Assembly (NCBI GenBank): GCA_016930535.1
Contig: JAFGGN010000134.1
Span: 1 to 48,264, forward strand
Length of the DNA stretch: 48,264 bases
Reading direction: 5' to 3'
Source of the DNA: a bacterium
GTDB lineage: Bacteria; Zhuqueibacterota; QNDG01; JAFGCO01
Part shown: positions 1 through 9,222 of the stretch, one piece after another
How the letters are laid out: each line of letters begins with the position of its first letter
Position numbering within the stretch: position 1 is the first letter of the stretch
Notes under the pieces: model-generated
What the model was told of the DNA's origin: nothing
Database searches by the model: none
The model's input: the letters and a program-made list of their open reading frames with translations, nothing else
Translations under genes and position numbers: made by a program

Positions 1-36
1 TCAACGCATGAGTGCGAGGTTTCAACTATAAAGGCA

Positions 37-78
37 AGAACAAAGAACAAAGACAAAAGAACAAAGATAAAAGATGAT
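37..78. repeat. Heptanucleotide tandem repeat array upstream of the IPT lipoprotein gene
   Basis: Six consecutive 7-base units can be read here: AGAACAA, AGAACAA, AGACAAA, AGAACAA, AGATAAA, AGATGAT. Three units are identical and the others differ at one to three positions. The array ends 3 bases before the ribosome binding site of the lipoprotein gene (AAGGAG, 82-87), so it lies in the presumed 5' leader. Such short-period microsatellites can change copy number by strand slippage. Whether this one varies or affects expression is not visible from one sequence. Confidence 0.7.
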
Positions 79-81
79 GAT

Positions 82-87
82 AAGGAG
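82..87 (+). promoter_or_regulatory. Ribosome binding site fixing the start of the IPT lipoprotein at 95
   Basis: The motif AAGGAG sits 7 bases before the ATG at 95. The longer reading frame opens at an ATG at 74, which lies upstream of this motif and has no Shine-Dalgarno sequence of its own. This favours the start at 95, which also leaves a standard lipoprotein signal peptide. Confidence 0.75.
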
Positions 88-94
88 CATAGAC

Positions 95-1306
95 ATGAAA
101 TCAATCATAAAGACCGGTCTCATATTCACGGCGCTGCTTCTGGTAGTGGCCGGGTGTGACACGTGGGACGGGCCGACCGCGATGTATTACCGGGATCAAC
201 CGGACTATCCGGAAGCCACAATTACCGGGATTACACCGGAAGTGGCAGCCGCAGGAGAAAATTACATCACAATTCAGGGTGAAAATTTCGCACCCGCTCT
301 GAGTGACAACCAGGTGTTTTTCGGAAATGCCCTGGTGGACCTGGTTGACGGGACTGCATCGTCGCTCATTGTCCGGAGACCGAATGCGTACGGAGACAAT
401 ATTACAGTAAAAGTGGTATCCTACGGCACCCTGGTAGTGGCCGAATTTCCCGCCTACAAGGTTACCCGTGTCGTTGAACCATATGGAAACATTCTGGCCG
501 GAAATGATCCCATCGCCCTGGCCGTGGACCAGGACGAGAACGTCATCGTCATGCTCAGGCAGGCCGGCGTGGGCACTTCCGCTGTGCAGAAATTCACGCC
601 GGACGGACAGCGGATCGATGTCGGAACCGTTCCGGTCTTTGCCGGTGATGCGCGAATCGCTCCCAACGGCAAAATGACTTTCGTCAGGGACAACAATAAA
701 ATTATCCGGCAGCTGGACCTGTCAACCGGTGTATCGGATACGCTGATTACGGTCAGCAAGAACGTGGCTTCGCTCGATTACGATGCAAACGGTGTTTTAT
801 ACGCTGGCGGCAACAAATCGGATCTGCTCATCATCCCGCCGGATTTAACGGAAATCAAACCCGTTCTTTACGCAAAAGATCAGATATTCTCGGTCCGTGT
901 CAGTAACGGTTATGTGTACCTGCTGGCAGGAATGGCCAGTCCGAACGAAACGACACCGGAACTGGGGATTTTCAGACACCAGATTATGGATGCGGCGGGC
1001 ACACTGGGCCCGAGAGAAGTGGTGCTCGACTGGGCCGCTACAGGGGATTTCTCGGAATTCGCACCTGCCGCCTTCGCATTTTCGGCCTCTGGCACACTCT
1101 ATGTGGGCTCCGATGCCATGAATCCGCTCCTGAAAATCAATCCGGACGGCAGCATGGATGTGATGTATAAGACCATCGTGTCGTCCAGTATTTTGGACAT
1201 GGCCTGGGGTAACGGAGACTATCTGTACTATATTAAAGGGCCCTATGGTGATGATGATACAAGTGTTTTGATGCGTATCGATATGGGTGAGGCCGGAATT
1301 AAATAA
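95..1306 (+). CDS. IPT/TIG-domain surface lipoprotein with propeller-like C-terminal region
   Basis: This predicted outer-membrane lipoprotein has 403 residues. The signal peptide ends in the lipobox VVAGC, with the lipidated Cys at residue 21. Residues about 41-122 form an IPT/TIG immunoglobulin-like domain (motifs ITGITPEVAAAGE and ITIQGENF). From about 135 to the end there are repeated short blocks such as ALAVDQDENVIV and SLDYDANGVLYAG, which resemble NHL or six-bladed beta-propeller strands. Proteins of this plan commonly follow SusC/SusD pairs in FCB bacteria and are thought to bind glycan at the surface, so a SusC/D pair may lie just left of the window. That is inference. It is the only plus-strand gene and converges on the long minus-strand array, sharing its terminator. 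The start at 95 is chosen by the AAGGAG motif at 82-87. The ligand is unknown. Confidence 0.85.
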   Translation: MKSIIKTGLIFTALLLVVAGCDTWDGPTAMYYRDQPDYPEATITGITPEVAAAGENYITIQGENFAPALSDNQVFFGNALVDLVDGTASSLIVRRPNAYGDNITVKVVSYGTLVVAEFPAYKVTRVVEPYGNILAGNDPIALAVDQDENVIVMLRQAGVGTSAVQKFTPDGQRIDVGTVPVFAGDARIAPNGKMTFVRDNNKIIRQLDLSTGVSDTLITVSKNVASLDYDANGVLYAGGNKSDLLIIPPDLTEIKPVLYAKDQIFSVRVSNGYVYLLAGMASPNETTPELGIFRHQIMDAAGTLGPREVVLDWAATGDFSEFAPAAFAFSASGTLYVGSDAMNPLLKINPDGSMDVMYKTIVSSSILDMAWGNGDYLYYIKGPYGDDDTSVLMRIDMGEAGIK

Positions 1307-1330
1307 CCGCCCGACTTATTCAAATTTAAG

Positions 1331-1367
1331 AAAAAACCCCGGAATGCAACCAGATCCGGGGTTTTTT
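1331..1367. terminator. Bidirectional rho-independent terminator between convergent genes
   Basis: A perfect stem, AAAAAACCCCGGA (1331-1343) pairing with TCCGGGGTTTTTT (1355-1367), encloses an 11-base loop. The GC-rich core is flanked by an A-run on one side and a T-run on the other, so it can act for both the plus-strand lipoprotein gene (stop at 1306) and the minus-strand array (last stop at 1405). It is the clearest terminator in the window and probably marks the 3' end of the long transcription unit. Confidence 0.92.
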
Positions 1368-1404
1368 CTTGGCTGCAGTATTTTATTCAGCCTGTTAATC
1401 GGAT

Positions 1405-3957
1405 CTACCTGACAAGCAGCATCTTCTGTCTGAATATCCTGTTTTCACTTTTCAGAATGCATATATAAATCCCGCTGGACACCGTCTGACCGAAATGATC
1501 GGTGCCGTCCCAGAAAACGGTATGATTGCCGGCCGCGACATTGCCTTGTCCAATCCGGTTGATTTGCTGACCCAGTATATTGTAAATATCCAGTTCAATA
1601 TCGGCCTTATGACTTAAAATATAATTCAACCGTGTGCGGGAATTAAACGGATTCGGAAAAGCCGGCTTCAGTTCAAAAAGATCGGACAAAACCGGTTCCG
1701 TACTTTCGGAAATATCTGTGGCATCCTCCATGATAAGAGAAATATTATCAATGAAAACATTGGCTTCGGAACCTCCGGCATGTATCATGAGCCAGGAATC
1801 CGAATCCGTGGGATCCGTCATTGTAAACTGATAACTGAAATGCTTCAATTTTTGGGTAAGGTAGGTTTCACCGATCTTACTGTAATTTGTGTACGGTGAA
1901 TCGTGTTTTCCGACAATCACTTCAATATTACGGGGTGAGACGGCCCAGGCATCAAATCCAATCACATAATTTCTTCCCTGAATGAGCAGAAAACCGCTCT
2001 GTGCCAGTGCAATATGTTCAAGCTGATTTCCGCTCTGCCTGATAATAAATTCCAGGGATCCGCTGTCCGTATCATAGTCGGCCGATGCACCGCCTGTTAT
2101 TTCCCATATCCAGTGATCCTCACTCTGCTGAAAATCTCCGTTGAGCACCATATCGTTACCGGGGATCACAATATTCACCAAAATGCTTTCCTCGTTTGAA
2201 TAAGCACTTTCATTACCCTCTTTATCGACGGATGTGGCCCGAAAGTAATATGTATTCCGATTTTCCAGATTTGTCAGACGCTTCAATGACAGTCTGGAAG
2301 TATCAATCAAGGTGGTCGGATTTTTATTCAAACCGCCGTAAATCCGATAATAATCCACATCCGCATCTCCGAATTGATTGATCAGCAGCGTGATATTGTC
2401 CAGCTGGGATTCGGCCAGCAGATAGGGTTTTTTCGCGATCCCTTCCCAGGGAAACTTGAAAACACGATATGTTGTGTAATGATTCACAAAATTCATTTCA
2501 AAGGCTTTACTGCCGTCCGGTCTGACTTCTGTCAGCTTGGGCAGATCAGAAACCGCCCAGTTGATCAAGGTATTCCCGTTCGGCAGGCGCTGCACATTGC
2601 CCATATGATAGGCATAGGTAGGCGGATCCTCGACAAACTGCCAGACCAGTGTGGCCGTCATCCGGTCCGTATCCAGTTCGTACTCGAGCGCCCGTGACAC
2701 CTGGGGGCTATGCAGGCAGCCGTTATCAAAAACCGTATAATGTCCGTTCCCGAGCGGCCTGACACTGTGTTGACTGGAGAAACCGTTTAACGGATCATTG
2801 ATAAACTGAAACTCATTATTCGCGCCCCCCAGACGCCAGATAATCTCCCCTGTGTTCCTGTTTATTTTCGTGACTTCACTGATGCGTTTGCTGGACAGGA
2901 TAATGTGACCGTCATCATCGATACCGATGGAGTTCATATGCGGGAACCGGAATGTGTTGTCCGTCGGCTGATCATCGGGACTGAATCCGATCATGTCTGC
3001 GGGGTTAAAATTGTCCAGTGCGGCAAACTGAAGAATACACTCCCCGGAAGGCGTGAACATCTGAAGTGCCGATTCGACCACCCTGGCCTCTTTTTTTCCG
3101 CCCGGGACGATCTGACTCATATCGACGGTTACGGATCGAACGCCCAGCAGCAAATAAGTACCGTCCTCCAGCACCTGCAGCTCATGTTCATCCGTACCAT
3201 ACCCGTTCACGGCATCATAGGTCGCAACCTCCTCGTAATTCGAATTCAGAGCGATAAAACCCATGCCAAAGGGATATCCCTCCCGGACAAGCATGGTCAG
3301 GTTCCCGTTGAGCTGAACTTTGAAATCACGTCTTCTGTCGGGAGTGCGTTTGTACCATATGGGCGCACCGGAATTGTTGAAAATGACATTATACGGCTGA
3401 TCGCCCCAGTTATTGAGAAAAATAAAACCCGGATCCGGATTATCATTCACGGATATGTCGATATGGGGAAAATCACTCGGAACCGAAACACCGGTTTGTG
3501 TAATCCCCGGCTGGCCGGACGACAATTGACTCCCTGGTTTCTGAAATGTCTGATCGGATGCATATGCCGGATCGATCTGCTCCGATTTGCAGGTGGTGAA
3601 TTCAACCACGGTTGGCATGGAACCGGCCGCACCAGGCATAATTTCCGCCCGTATTCTCTGATCCGCAGGAAATCCTTTGTCCGGCTTGAAAATCAGTGTC
3701 CGGCCGTCCGCCGCGACCGATGTATGCCCTGAAATCCGTTGTCCTTTTTCATCCCGGACCAGAACACAAGAATCGACAGGATCGATGCCGGCCGGCAAAA
3801 TGTCTGTCCAGCGGATAACAATTTCAGCCTGCGATGACACATGCTTCATGCCCGGCCTTGGATAAAGATACTGAAATCCTGGATCATTACGGGCCGTTAA
3901 TACTGAAGCATACAGAATCATAACCGATATGGAAATGTAAGTATGGATATTTCTCAA
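1405..3957 (-). CDS. Secreted multidomain arylsulfotransferase (ASST) with CBM and type IX sorting tail
   Basis: An 850-residue secreted protein. A signal peptide (1-22) is followed by an SbsA/Big_5-like Ig domain (about 27-122), an arylsulfotransferase propeller (about 165-505), a fibronectin III domain (about 515-595), a CBM4/9-like jelly roll (about 602-745, opening VLNGDFQQSEDHW) and a type IX sorting domain (about 767-850, opening FPNPFN and ending RQKMLLVR). His258, His340, Arg358 and His397 look like counterparts of the active-site His/His/Arg/His set of E. coli ASST. The 18-residue spacing between the middle pair matches what I recall for that enzyme. ASST enzymes move sulfate from phenolic sulfate esters to other phenols through a sulfohistidine. 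Translation probably starts at TTG (3957), 6 bases after a strong GGAGG. It is the last gene before the terminator and is separated from the GH43 gene by 200 bases. A role in pectin breakdown is not obvious, and many family members are annotated without a demonstrated substrate. Confidence 0.82.
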   Translation of the reverse strand: MRNIHTYISISVMILYASVLTARNDPGFQYLYPRPGMKHVSSQAEIVIRWTDILPAGIDPVDSCVLVRDEKGQRISGHTSVAADGRTLIFKPDKGFPADQRIRAEIMPGAAGSMPTVVEFTTCKSEQIDPAYASDQTFQKPGSQLSSGQPGITQTGVSVPSDFPHIDISVNDNPDPGFIFLNNWGDQPYNVIFNNSGAPIWYKRTPDRRRDFKVQLNGNLTMLVREGYPFGMGFIALNSNYEEVATYDAVNGYGTDEHELQVLEDGTYLLLGVRSVTVDMSQIVPGGKKEARVVESALQMFTPSGECILQFAALDNFNPADMIGFSPDDQPTDNTFRFPHMNSIGIDDDGHIILSSKRISEVTKINRNTGEIIWRLGGANNEFQFINDPLNGFSSQHSVRPLGNGHYTVFDNGCLHSPQVSRALEYELDTDRMTATLVWQFVEDPPTYAYHMGNVQRLPNGNTLINWAVSDLPKLTEVRPDGSKAFEMNFVNHYTTYRVFKFPWEGIAKKPYLLAESQLDNITLLINQFGDADVDYYRIYGGLNKNPTTLIDTSRLSLKRLTNLENRNTYYFRATSVDKEGNESAYSNEESILVNIVIPGNDMVLNGDFQQSEDHWIWEITGGASADYDTDSGSLEFIIRQSGNQLEHIALAQSGFLLIQGRNYVIGFDAWAVSPRNIEVIVGKHDSPYTNYSKIGETYLTQKLKHFSYQFTMTDPTDSDSWLMIHAGGSEANVFIDNISLIMEDATDISESTEPVLSDLFELKPAFPNPFNSRTRLNYILSHKADIELDIYNILGQQINRIGQGNVAAGNHTVFWDGTDHFGQTVSSGIYICILKSENRIFRQKMLLVR

Positions 3958-4157
3958 ACGGAACCTCCTCGTCAGGACCGGATCATCTGAGCGGGACCAG
4001 GCATGAGTGCTGTGAACAATGGCAATGCTTCAAAAACCGTCTTGCATCACATGGAATGGAAAGCAAAAATCCGAACAATCAACTTTGTGAAATACGGCCG
4101 GGAAAAACATCAGCATCCCTATCGGACGGTCCGGATCGCATCCGCTTGTGAATCGTT

Positions 4158-5402
4158 TTATTTCAGCAGAATCAGTTTCCGGGTTTGATGGAAGGATTCT
4201 GTGCGCATGGAGCACAGGTAAATCCCGGAGGGTAATTGATCTGCATCGAATTTTATTTCATGATGTCCCGCCTGCATCGGTCCGTCAATCAAACAGGCTC
4301 GCATCTGACCCTGCATATCATAAATATGCATTGTCACTCTCTCTTCCCTGTCAAGATCGAACGGAATGTGAGTCGGGCCATTGAACGGATTCGGAAAATT
4401 CTGATAAAGCCGGTGCCGATCCGGTTGAGGGATATCCGTTTCAATATCGACAATCAGCGTATCCTGAACAACCGGCCAGCCGGCATCGTCCCATGCCAGA
4501 TTATTGATCCTGAGTACAGGCGTTCCGTTTCTTTGCACGTCATACGCATGATAAATCAGCCAGTACTGATCACCCTCCTGATAAACGGCACAATGTCCGG
4601 GACCTTTCCACCGGTCATACCCGGACAGAATCGTGGTGCCTCCGCCGGATGTCATCGGCCGGTTCCAGGAATCTTTATAGGGTCCGGTAACCAGATCGGA
4701 TCGTCCGACCCGAACATTATAGGTGCTGTTCACGCCCTGACAACAGGCATCGAAAGAGACGAAGAGATAGTAATACGGCTCTTTCAGTATAATAAAAGGC
4801 GCTTCTATCGCACCGCCTCCCCGGCCGGCCAGAGAAACCATCGATAAATCGGCCGGTTTTCCTGTAACGGAATCAATTTCAACCATTTTGATCCCGCTCC
4901 AGAAACTGCCGAATGACAGCCATATCCTGCCATCCGCATCACGTACAATATTGGGATCGATGGCATTGTAGGTATCACCCGGATTGGATTCGATCACTTT
5001 GCCCTGATCCACCCACTCATACCCGGGATCACTGAGATCCAGTGTAACATTGGTCGCCAGTCCGATCCGGGAGCGGTTGCTGCCGAACGTGGAAAGCGAA
5101 TAATAGAGATGATACAACCCATTGTAAAAAGATATATCGGGTGCCCAGATATTGCTCACGCCCGGCACTTCCTGAACTCCCCAGGCGGGAATATCCCGGA
5201 AAACGGAACCCATATATTCCCAGCGGTCCATATCCTTGGACCTCAGTATGGTTATCCGGCCGCTCGTACAATAAACAAAATAGCGATCCTTGCACTTGGT
5301 CATGCAGGGATCATGGACATTGGTGACAGATCCTGTCTGCCCGTGGATTCCGGCATTCAGTATCCAGAATAAAAGACAAAGAGCCGTTTTCCTGTGTGTC
5401 AT
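4158..5402 (-). CDS. GH43 endo-arabinanase with type IX sorting tail
   Basis: This 414-residue protein has a signal peptide (about 1-21) and a five-bladed propeller of glycoside hydrolase family 43 (about 24-325). It ends in a type IX sorting domain (about 336-414, FPNPFN to RKLILLK). The catalytic triad of the family is visible: the base Asp31 in VHDP, the pKa-tuning Asp149 in AIDP and the acid Glu200 in IEAPF. His286 in IYHAYD matches the histidine that holds the central metal ion in arabinanases. The overall pattern (NVHDP, SNIWAPDI, SFGSFWSGI) is that of endo-1,5-alpha-L-arabinanases, which cut arabinan side chains of RG-I. An extracellular location is inferred from the tail. The start lies 1 base after the stop of the upstream GH43-like gene and has AAGGA before it, which suggests translational coupling. 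Confidence 0.9.
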   Translation of the reverse strand: MTHRKTALCLLFWILNAGIHGQTGSVTNVHDPCMTKCKDRYFVYCTSGRITILRSKDMDRWEYMGSVFRDIPAWGVQEVPGVSNIWAPDISFYNGLYHLYYSLSTFGSNRSRIGLATNVTLDLSDPGYEWVDQGKVIESNPGDTYNAIDPNIVRDADGRIWLSFGSFWSGIKMVEIDSVTGKPADLSMVSLAGRGGGAIEAPFIILKEPYYYLFVSFDACCQGVNSTYNVRVGRSDLVTGPYKDSWNRPMTSGGGTTILSGYDRWKGPGHCAVYQEGDQYWLIYHAYDVQRNGTPVLRINNLAWDDAGWPVVQDTLIVDIETDIPQPDRHRLYQNFPNPFNGPTHIPFDLDREERVTMHIYDMQGQMRACLIDGPMQAGHHEIKFDADQLPSGIYLCSMRTESFHQTRKLILLK

Positions 5403-5403
5403 A

Positions 5404-6429
5404 TCAGTCCTTATCCGTCTCAGGAGGCCTCAGATCAATACAAGTGGGTTCATCCCGGTTGCAGACAAGCCTGCCGTTCTCGTATTTCAGTTCGACGACC
5501 TGAATTGAACTGCGGCGTTTTTCGATCCAGTCGCTTTCCGGAATCGATTCAATTCGTCCGGGATGGGTAAAATAGAACAAAAAAGCCCGGCCGTTATTGA
5601 CGACCACATCCGGATGACCGCCCTTGACCCGATCGTCCCGACCCGTTCCCGGTTTTTCAAGAAGATTGCCGGGAATCCGTTTCCATGAACTGAAATCATC
5701 GGACTTATAACAGGCCAACCCCTGCCACACATCGGTCAGCATCCAGTTTTTACCTTCCCATGCGAATACTTTGGGTCCCTCACCGCCCTGATCCCCGACC
5801 GCCTTCCCCCTGTCCTGCCAATGGTACAAATCGGGGCTGTCTGCATAATATATGGATTTCCCATCCATTTCATTGTTGTACCACATTCGCCAGGTGCCGT
5901 CCGGCAGGCGGTAAACGCAGGCATCGATGACCTTGTCGTTCGCCAGGGGCAGCGTGGATTGATAGTCCCACTCAATCCCGTTCTCACTGGTCAGATGGAT
6001 GATGTTCCGCGGATGTTTCCAATCCCTGAATATACCCGGAACATAAGTCAGAAACATATGAAACAGGCCTTCATGTACAATGACTTCCGGAGCCCAATGC
6101 GTGTACGCACTCATTCTGTACCGGATATCACAGGTGTCGCGATATTGCCAGGTGAGTCCGTTGTCCGAGGATTCGGCGATTCCGATACGTGTTCCATGTA
6201 CCCAGGTGACACCGTCCAGTCCTTCGGCATTCGCCCGCCGGTTGGTATAATACATGAACCATTTGTTTTCTCCCCGATTCCAGACAACCACCGGATCAGC
6301 CGCACCGTCATAGACCGGATCGCGGAAAAGTGGTTTGGGTGCAATCCTGCTTCCGGACTGCCTGCATGAAATCATGGATGAAAATATCGCCATCAAAAGA
6401 AAGCTTTGAAATAAAATTTGTTTGTTCAT
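5404..6429 (-). CDS. GH43-like five-bladed propeller lipoprotein
   Basis: Predicted lipoprotein of 341 residues. The start is taken at ATG 6429 because CGGAAGG lies 9 bases upstream; an upstream in-frame start would add ten residues. The signal peptide ends in the lipobox MISC with Cys22. The rest is a five-bladed propeller of the GH43/GH32/GH117 superfamily. Asp45 (GAADP), Asp169 (VIDAC) and Glu217 (GEGPKVF) sit where the acidic triad is expected. Related blade motifs include HWAPEVIVHEG. Subfamily and substrate cannot be read with confidence. Arabinofuranosidase action on side-chain oligosaccharides is plausible because of neighbours GH51 and GH43. Unlike those two it carries a lipid anchor and no sorting tail. 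Confidence 0.82.
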   Translation of the reverse strand: MNKQILFQSFLLMAIFSSMISCRQSGSRIAPKPLFRDPVYDGAADPVVVWNRGENKWFMYYTNRRANAEGLDGVTWVHGTRIGIAESSDNGLTWQYRDTCDIRYRMSAYTHWAPEVIVHEGLFHMFLTYVPGIFRDWKHPRNIIHLTSENGIEWDYQSTLPLANDKVIDACVYRLPDGTWRMWYNNEMDGKSIYYADSPDLYHWQDRGKAVGDQGGEGPKVFAWEGKNWMLTDVWQGLACYKSDDFSSWKRIPGNLLEKPGTGRDDRVKGGHPDVVVNNGRAFLFYFTHPGRIESIPESDWIEKRRSSIQVVELKYENGRLVCNRDEPTCIDLRPPETDKD

Positions 6430-6478
6430 TGTAATCTGCCTTCCGGTATGAACCGCCATTGATAATCACTTTTCCGGA

Positions 6479-9169
6479 TTATCTTATCAGGAGCATCTTC
6501 CTGATCCGTTTACGCGATGGCGTGATCAGTTCATAAAAATAAAGTCCGCTGCCGACATCGGCACCCCGCCGGTCTTTGCCGTTCCATGTGACCTGATGCC
6601 AGCCGGATTCCTGTTTTTGATTCACCAATACCGTAACGGTCCGGCCCATGACATCGACGATACGTAAATGAACGAGCACGGTTTCGGGCAACTCATATTG
6701 TATCTCCGTATCCGGATTGAATGGATTCGGCACATTGTTGTATAAGCGACAATCCCTGATCCCTCCGGTTTGAGAGGCGCCGGACGCTGAGGTGGAAGTC
6801 TGACTGACCGTCACGATCACGGTGCTGTTTCCCGGGATGTTCACATTGACTTTTTGCCCATCGATCTCCGCATCGCCGGTTTCAATTTGTATATAATCCG
6901 GATTTGACATGGTATTCTGTGCAGTCAGGGATGAAGGAGCGATCTGTTCAACCCAGGTGCCCAGAGGTGTGAAACACGGATCGATATCCAGCTGAACTGC
7001 GTTATCACCTGCAGAAATGCTGACACATTTGAAATAGAGTGTGCTGCCGTCATCGGTGCACGTTGATACCACGTTCAATGCCGGATGGCTGCCCGTGGTC
7101 TCTATAAAATTCGGCGCATAATGATCGTGCCAGAATTTCATGACCGCATAGTTGGTTGCGGGAAACCATTTGTAATTATTGAAATTGATGAGTGCATTGT
7201 TCCAGTCGTTTGCGCTGGAATGACGCAAAAACAGGGCAGGTCCTCCGATTTCAAAGAATGATCCGTTCCGCTCGAATGTATTCAGCATGCCGCCCGTATA
7301 CAGTCCGTTGCGCCAGTCCAGGCCGTTCCAGAAATTCCATTCGGACATATACACTTTAATATCCGGATTTGATGAAGAGGCGATCAGACCGCCCAGTTCG
7401 ACCAGGAAATCATGATAGTTTTTGACGCCGGAAACATAATTCTGAATATCCTCATAATGATGGGTGCTGACATAATCGATAATATCCGCACAATTATTCA
7501 GGAGGGTTCTGTTCCAGTTCTGATCATAACTGCCGCTGCCGCATGCGATGATTTTAATATCCGGATCGATCGCCTTCATGGCGGGGATAAATACTTTTAA
7601 GAAATTATTGTATGTATAAATATTCCGTGTAAGCCAGATCTCGTTGCTGATTTCCCAGTACCTGACATGATACGGTTCAGGATGTCCGTTGGCCGCCCGC
7701 TTCGCACCCCATGTGGAGGAAACCGGTCCGTTGCAGTATTCCACCCAGTTCTGGGCCTCCTCGATCATTTCAGCCTGAGGCAGCGTGGATTCACGATGGC
7801 CGATATTGATCACGACGATCGGTTCGGCGCCCAGCTTGTCGCACAGCGCCATGAATTCGTCGGTACCGAACGAGTTCACATCCCGGTCGTTCCACGCCTC
7901 CAGAGGATAAACCATTCTTTCATGCTGCGGACCGATGCCGCTTTTCCAGCGGTAATACTCGGCGAAGTATCCTCCGGGCCAGCGTATCACGGGCGGTTTC
8001 AGGGCCTCTATGGCCCCGTAAAGGTCGGGACGGAATCCGCCGTTGTCAATGGCGTCCTGTCCCGTCATGCTGACCTGATCGAGGCAAACGGTTCCCGTAT
8101 CATCAAAAGTGATTCTGAGACTGCCGTTGACGGTTTCCGAATTCGGCGTCAGCTGAAAATGATATTCCTGCCATTCCGAAGCGGGGGGATCGAATTGCGC
8201 CTGCGCAAGAATATCGTTCCCCTTAAGCAGGCTGATATGCATATTCCCCGAAGCATCACTTTTTGCCCAAAACGAACCCGTGTAGGGCTGCATTTTCAGA
8301 TTGATCAGATTCTGCTGTATGCCGGCTCCTGATTCCATAATATGCAGTTTGAGCGCATAATGGCTGTTCAATGCATCATCACTGATATACGTGGTTACAT
8401 TCCCTGCTTTCTGCCAGTTGGACGGCGTCGCTTCTTCCGCCATCATATCCGGCACTCCGTTGTACAGCGTATCTCCTGTTGCCAGGTCCTTCACCAGAAA
8501 ATTCCGGTACCGGGCCTGCGTCACCCAGGTGCCCACACCCACCTGGCCGCTCATATGCGCAGCATCGTCGGTAAAATCGAACAGCTTGTCATCGTCCAGC
8601 CAGACCTGGAAATGGTTGCCTTCGCATCGGATACGGATATAGTACCATCGGCCGGTCTGTATCGACCCGTTAATCTGGCTGCCAAATACACTCCAGCGCA
8701 CACCCGGTGTGCCTTTTTCAATGGCGTGCCGCGTATTGTTCCAGCCTCCCAGATTGCACCAATAGAAACTTTCACCATTGGCCCGGAAAATAATTAAAAA
8801 TCCCTCGGCTCCATCATCTTTCCGGGCCTGCAGCGTATATTCATAATTTTGCCAGGATGTCTCGCCGAACAGCAACCGGACATTCTCGGCCGAGGAAGAT
8901 TGAATCACTTCATCATCCACTGTCTTCCAGATTCCGCTGCCTCCGCCGTATCTTTCAAAACTGCGGTTCCATACCAGTTCGCCCCAGAGTCCGCCGTTTA
9001 CCGAGTTGTAAATATGTTCCAGAAAATGACCATACACTTTTTCATCGATCCGGTGAAGCACATGATCAGGATTGATTGTATAAACCGTCTGTGCAAATGC
9101 CCATTTGCATAAAAACAATTGACAGGCTGACAGCAGAACCAGACAAGTTTTTAATACTGAACTTCGCAT
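6479..9169 (-). CDS. GH51 alpha-L-arabinofuranosidase with inserted LamG-like and CBM domains and type IX tail
   Basis: This 896-residue protein hydrolyses terminal alpha-L-arabinofuranose from arabinan or arabinoxylan if it behaves like its family. After a signal peptide (about 1-26) the GH51 barrel begins (YGHFLEHIYNSVNGGLWGE, 46-64). It is then interrupted by a LamG/DUF1080-like beta-sandwich (about 76-230) and a CBM4/9-like jelly roll (about 235-370). The barrel resumes at about 380 (IRWPGGYFAEYY). The acid/base is Glu510 in WEISNE and the nucleophile is Glu610 in YMSEW. A C-terminal beta domain (about 690-795) precedes the type IX sorting tail (about 812-896, VPNPFNP to RKMLLIR). The GAAGGA motif lies 5 bases before ATG 9169. 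It sits between PL11 and the GH43-like lipoprotein, forming an arabinan-targeting block with the two GH43-type genes. Confidence 0.92.
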   Translation of the reverse strand: MRSSVLKTCLVLLSACQLFLCKWAFAQTVYTINPDHVLHRIDEKVYGHFLEHIYNSVNGGLWGELVWNRSFERYGGGSGIWKTVDDEVIQSSSAENVRLLFGETSWQNYEYTLQARKDDGAEGFLIIFRANGESFYWCNLGGWNNTRHAIEKGTPGVRWSVFGSQINGSIQTGRWYYIRIRCEGNHFQVWLDDDKLFDFTDDAAHMSGQVGVGTWVTQARYRNFLVKDLATGDTLYNGVPDMMAEEATPSNWQKAGNVTTYISDDALNSHYALKLHIMESGAGIQQNLINLKMQPYTGSFWAKSDASGNMHISLLKGNDILAQAQFDPPASEWQEYHFQLTPNSETVNGSLRITFDDTGTVCLDQVSMTGQDAIDNGGFRPDLYGAIEALKPPVIRWPGGYFAEYYRWKSGIGPQHERMVYPLEAWNDRDVNSFGTDEFMALCDKLGAEPIVVINIGHRESTLPQAEMIEEAQNWVEYCNGPVSSTWGAKRAANGHPEPYHVRYWEISNEIWLTRNIYTYNNFLKVFIPAMKAIDPDIKIIACGSGSYDQNWNRTLLNNCADIIDYVSTHHYEDIQNYVSGVKNYHDFLVELGGLIASSSNPDIKVYMSEWNFWNGLDWRNGLYTGGMLNTFERNGSFFEIGGPALFLRHSSANDWNNALINFNNYKWFPATNYAVMKFWHDHYAPNFIETTGSHPALNVVSTCTDDGSTLYFKCVSISAGDNAVQLDIDPCFTPLGTWVEQIAPSSLTAQNTMSNPDYIQIETGDAEIDGQKVNVNIPGNSTVIVTVSQTSTSASGASQTGGIRDCRLYNNVPNPFNPDTEIQYELPETVLVHLRIVDVMGRTVTVLVNQKQESGWHQVTWNGKDRRGADVGSGLYFYELITPSRKRIRKMLLIR

Positions 9170-9222
9170 ATAAATCCTTCGCTTTCTGTTAATCCCTGAT
9201 TGATTCCCATTCGACTCTGTTT

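Noticed and set aside
2905..3732. 275-codon plus-strand open frame opposite the arylsulfotransferase gene
   Set aside because: Antisense shadow of a gene with a full multidomain architecture; no sensible protein features.
3958..4157. Search for a separate promoter before the arylsulfotransferase gene
   Set aside because: This is the longest gap (200 bases). It has a short CGGAC-G-GTCCG inverted repeat at 4123-4133 but no convincing -33/-7 or -35/-10 pair, so I do not call a promoter.
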